Shown here: piece after piece, positions 6,180 to 7,337 of the stretch
Layout of the letters: every line of letters starts with the position of its first letter
Numbering within the stretch: the first letter of the stretch is position 1
Assembly: GCA_902805985.1 (NCBI GenBank)
Contig: CADCUW010000132.1
Span: forward strand, 1-7,337
Length of the DNA: 7,337 nt
Reading direction: 5' to 3'
From: an uncultured Rubrobacteraceae bacterium
GTDB lineage: Bacteria > Actinomycetota > Rubrobacteria > Rubrobacterales > Rubrobacteraceae
The notes under the pieces: model-generated
What the model saw: the letters and a program-made list of their open reading frames with translations, nothing else
What the model was told of the DNA's origin: nothing
Database searches by the model: none
Position numbers and translations under genes: made by a program

Positions 6180-6245
6180 ATGGTAGCTAGAGAAAAATCA
6201 CTCATTTGGGGGATGCGCGTCCGCCGCCGCGCGTAGGATACTCCC

Positions 6246-6340
6246 TATCAAGCGGTCGGATGCCCTTCCCCCCTCCTTAGGACCGACCCTATATTAAAGC
6301 CGGGCCGGCGTCCATTTCCCCCCTCCTCTGTCGGCCCGCT
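6246..6340 (+). ncRNA. 6C small RNA (two C-rich-loop hairpins)
   Basis: Two adjacent hairpins each present the same 12-mer TTCCCCCCTCCT (6266-6277 and 6316-6327, exactly 50 bases apart) in the loop, while their stems differ. Hairpin 1: GGTCGG (6254-6259) with CCGACC (6283-6288), plus an inner CCT/AGG helix (6264-6266 with 6279-6281). Hairpin 2: CGGGCCG (6301-6307) with CGGCCCG (6332-6338), extended inward by G-U, C-G and G-U pairs. An A/T-rich linker joins them. Two stem-loops, each with six loop cytosines, is the definition of the actinobacterial 6C RNA, a trans-acting small RNA whose C-rich loops pair with G-rich mRNA sites in mycobacteria. TAGGAT (6234-6239) or GATACT (6237-6242) could be its -10; no convincing -35 is seen. 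The 3' end is uncertain: hairpin 2 is followed by CTTCTCC only. It lies between divergent kinase and regulator genes, on the regulator's strand. Exact ends are approximate. Confidence 0.8.
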
Positions 6341-6348
6341 TCTCCATC

Positions 6349-6377
6349 ATCCGGCACCAGAAGATCCGGCGCCCAAG
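6349..6377. repeat. Imperfect 14-15 bp tandem repeat upstream of the Rcp1-like regulator
   Basis: ATCCGGCACCAGAAG (6349-6363) is followed directly by ATCCGGCGCCCAAG (6364-6377) and then by ATC. The two copies differ by one substitution and a small indel region. It sits between the 6C RNA and the proposed promoter of the regulator, where an activator site could lie, but nothing identifies a binding protein. Confidence 0.4.
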
Positions 6378-6416
6378 ATCACCCTTTTGCGGGATGCGTT
6401 GGGGGGTTTGGGAGAA

Positions 6417-6422
6417 TATATT
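6417..6422 (+). promoter_or_regulatory. -10 element for the Rcp1-like regulator
   Basis: TATATT fits the -10 consensus well in an otherwise G-rich stretch; the -35 region (TGCGTT, 16 bp upstream) is poor, so an activator may be needed. Transcription would start near 6429, downstream of the TTG (6387) and GTG (6423) that would otherwise be possible starts of the regulator frame. The leader would then hold the mini-ORF at 6469. Confidence 0.4.
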
Positions 6423-6468
6423 GTGCCGACCGGATATACCGGACAGGACACCGAGAAGACGAGGGAAC

Positions 6469-6501
6469 ATGGCGCATCGCGGCTGGGGCGACGTGGGGTG
6501 A
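6469..6501 (+). CDS. 10-codon leader ORF (MAHRGWGDVG) coupled to the regulator start
   Basis: ATG at 6469 has a fair ribosome binding site, GAGGGA at 6461-6466, two bases upstream. It runs ten codons to TGA at 6499-6501. That TGA overlaps the regulator's GTG start (6498-6500) as GTGA, the classic layout for translational coupling. The regulator's own start lacks a clear ribosome binding site, which fits ribosomes being delivered by this leader. The product itself need not matter. The frame is too short to judge by codon use, so it could be chance. Confidence 0.4.
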   Translation: MAHRGWGDVG

Positions 6502-6941
6502 AGGAGCGGGCGATACTGCTGGTCGAGGACAACCCCGACGACACGCTACTGATGCTGCGGGCACTGGCGAAGAACGAGGTTGCCGGCGACGTGGTCGTGG
6601 CCCGCGACGGGGTCGAGGCGCTCGACTACCTATTCTCCTCGGGCCGCCACGCCGAACGCCCCAGCGACACGATGCCGCGCCTGATCCTGCTGGACCTCAA
6701 GCTGCCGCGCCTCAACGGGTTCGAGGTCCTCCAACGCGTCCGCTCCGACGAGCGCACGCGCTTGTTGCCCGTGGTGATCCTGACCTCCTCCAGGGAGCGC
6801 CGGGACGTGCTGGAGGGCTACGGGCTGGGCGCCAACTCCTACGTCCGCAAACCTGTGGACTTCGAACAGTTCCTCGAGGTCGTCAGGCAACTGAAGCTCT
6901 ACTGGCTGGGCCTCAACGAGTCCCCGCTCCAGCCCGCGTAG
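6498..6941 (+). CDS. Single-domain Rcp1/CheY-like response regulator
   Basis: Starting at GTG 6498 the protein has 147 residues, a lone receiver domain with no output domain. Key residues: Glu10/Asp11 in ILLVEDNPDD, phospho-acceptor Asp66 in LILLDLKLPRLNGFEV, Thr96 in VVILTSS, and Lys118 in VRKPVDFEQF. The DNPDD start, the insertion around residues 47-60 and the LKLYWLGLNESP tail are typical of the Rcp1 subfamily, first known as partners of phytochrome kinases and common next to hybrid kinases. It likely shuttles phosphate or binds a partner protein rather than DNA. The frame is open back to a TTG at 6387, but those residues are not receiver-like and lie across the proposed promoter; GTG 6498 puts the first beta strand at the usual place. 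It is divergent from the kinase and could exchange phosphate with it or with the kinase's receiver. Confidence 0.92.
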   Translation: MKERAILLVEDNPDDTLLMLRALAKNEVAGDVVVARDGVEALDYLFSSGRHAERPSDTMPRLILLDLKLPRLNGFEVLQRVRSDERTRLLPVVILTSSRERRDVLEGYGLGANSYVRKPVDFEQFLEVVRQLKLYWLGLNESPLQPA

Positions 6942-6980
6942 CAGGAGGTCCCGGACCGGCCCGGAGGCCAGTGTCGTCCC

Positions 6981-6996
6981 TACCGGGTTACCGGGT
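6981..6996. repeat. 8-bp tandem duplication TACCGGGT
   Basis: Two exact back-to-back copies lie in the non-coding space between the Rcp1-like regulator stop (6941) and the stop of the minus-strand 40-residue gene (7006). The same gap holds GGTCC-C-GGACC (6947-6957), a short palindrome six bases past the regulator stop. No clear intrinsic terminator is visible for either gene. Confidence 0.4.
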
Positions 6997-7005
6997 GGAG
7001 GCCGT

Positions 7006-7128
7006 CTAGACCGGCGGCTGCTCGACGGAGGGCTCGACTATCTCCTCGCAGCTCGTGAGGCGTATGGAGTCCTGCATGTTGGTGCCCTCGGCGTCGATAT
7101 AACGGGGCTGATCGGAGTAGCGGTTCAT
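7006..7128 (-). CDS. Unrecognised small protein (40 aa)
   Basis: ATG at 7128-7126 to TAG at 7008-7006 gives 40 residues: polar, fairly acidic, one cysteine, with two methionines and no hydrophobic helix (contains RYIDAEGTNMQD and TSCEEIVEPS). Codons are mostly G/C-ending, as expected for a real gene here. GGGGA seven bases upstream is a mediocre ribosome binding site. A six-codon frame starting at 7145 ends in a TGA that overlaps this ATG (ATGA), echoing the coupling seen at the Rcp1-like regulator, but it has no ribosome binding site. The gene converges with that regulator and is divergent from the putative gene at 7209. I recognise no family and would not guess a function; it could still be a chance frame. 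Confidence 0.45.
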   Translation of the reverse strand: MNRYSDQPRYIDAEGTNMQDSIRLTSCEEIVEPSVEQPPV

Positions 7129-7157
7129 CGGGCCGTCCCCGCCATCGCGAAGATTAG

Positions 7158-7188
7158 TTGACTTCCTCTAAACCGTTTGGGCTATGGT
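7158..7188 (+). promoter_or_regulatory. Possible promoter of the gene at the right edge
   Basis: TTGACT (7158-7163; 5 of 6) and TATGGT (7183-7188; 4 of 6) are 19 bp apart, longer than ideal. Transcription would start near 7195, just before GGGAGAGG and the ATG at 7209. Confidence 0.35.
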
Positions 7189-7208
7189 GGTTCTAGGGAG
7201 AGGTCGAA

Positions 7209-7337
7209 ATGGCGGCCGATACGGGCGGCCCGGCGCTCACTTTCGGAGGTCCGATTTCCCGATCTCGAAGTCTCGGACCCTATCTTCGGCAGCGGGTTTG
7301 CGGGTCCGGGTTTGCGGGTCCGGGTTTGCGGGTCCGG
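7209..7337 (+). CDS. Possible small gene running off the right edge through a tandem repeat
   Basis: ATG at 7209 is preceded by GGGAGAGG, whose last base is five bases upstream, and by a possible promoter. The frame stays open for all 43 visible codons, starting MAADTGGPALTFGGPISR. There is no recognisable domain. From 7294 the frame enters a 14-bp tandem repeat that is not a multiple of three, so each copy is read in a different frame and the peptide there has no simple period. That, and the short open length, make a conserved protein doubtful: it may be a real start with a variable tail, or a transcribed non-coding region. The end of the frame is not in view. Confidence 0.3.
   Translation, partial: MAADTGGPALTFGGPISRSRSLGPYLRQRVCGSGFAGPGLRVR
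7294..7337. repeat. 14-bp tandem repeat, three copies plus partial, cut by window edge
   Basis: GGGTTTGCGGGTCC is repeated without change at 7294-7307, 7308-7321 and 7322-7335, followed by GG at the window end, so the array probably continues. There are no spacers, so it is not a CRISPR array. The perfect identity suggests recent expansion or slippage. Confidence 0.9.

Noticed and set aside
6292..6327. Minus-strand mini-ORF behind AGGAGGGGGGAA (MDAGPALI)
   Set aside because: The apparent strong ribosome binding site is the complement of the 6C loop; the frame stops after eight codons and the same G-rich motif 50 bases away has no start codon.
6387..6497. TTG (6387) or GTG (6423) starts for the Rcp1-like regulator
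   Set aside because: The added residues are not receiver-like, and the -10 at 6417-6422 would place both starts upstream of the transcript.
7294..7337. CRISPR array
   Set aside because: The repeat units are 14 bp and directly adjacent, with no spacers.

Overview
The window looks like chromosome from a high-GC actinobacterium. Codons are strongly G/C-ending, GTG is used as a start, and two genes appear to be transcribed without leaders. It also carries what I read as a 6C small RNA, a family known only from Actinobacteria. The style of the kinase, the Rcp1-like regulator and the S9 peptidase reminds me of Rubrobacter. That genus guess is from memory and was not tested.

Left part (1-2450): the 3' end of an S9-family serine peptidase runs rightward. 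Facing it on the minus strand are two very small genes: a 55-residue protein with a helix-turn-helix-like segment and an excellent ribosome binding site, and a 34-residue lysine-rich peptide followed by a perfect 11-bp hairpin terminator. A short LysM protein with an N-terminal membrane or signal segment comes next on the same strand. A perfect palindrome sits where the peptidase and the first small gene converge.

Middle (2450-3505): dapF (diaminopimelate epimerase) is divergent from the LysM gene, and both genes appear to start at or next to their transcription start. This DapF has the first catalytic cysteine, but a serine stands where the second is expected.

Right part (3506-6941) is a signalling module. 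A LuxR/NarL-type response regulator lies behind a soluble REC-PAS-PAS-HisKA_3-HATPase histidine kinase, both on the minus strand. A single-domain Rcp1/CheY-like response regulator is divergent from the kinase. The long kinase-regulator gap holds a kinase promoter, a two-hairpin RNA whose loops both carry the 12-mer TTCCCCCCTCCT (the 6C RNA signature), a small imperfect tandem repeat, a promoter for the regulator, and a 10-codon leader ORF. The stop codon of that leader ORF overlaps the regulator's GTG start. A simple model is that the kinase senses a cytosolic signal through its PAS domains, phosphorylates the LuxR regulator and possibly exchanges phosphate with the Rcp1-like protein, while the small RNA acts on G-rich mRNA sites elsewhere.

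Right edge (6942-7337): an unrecognised 40-residue protein on the minus strand and, divergent from it, a possible gene that runs off the window through three copies of a 14-bp tandem repeat.
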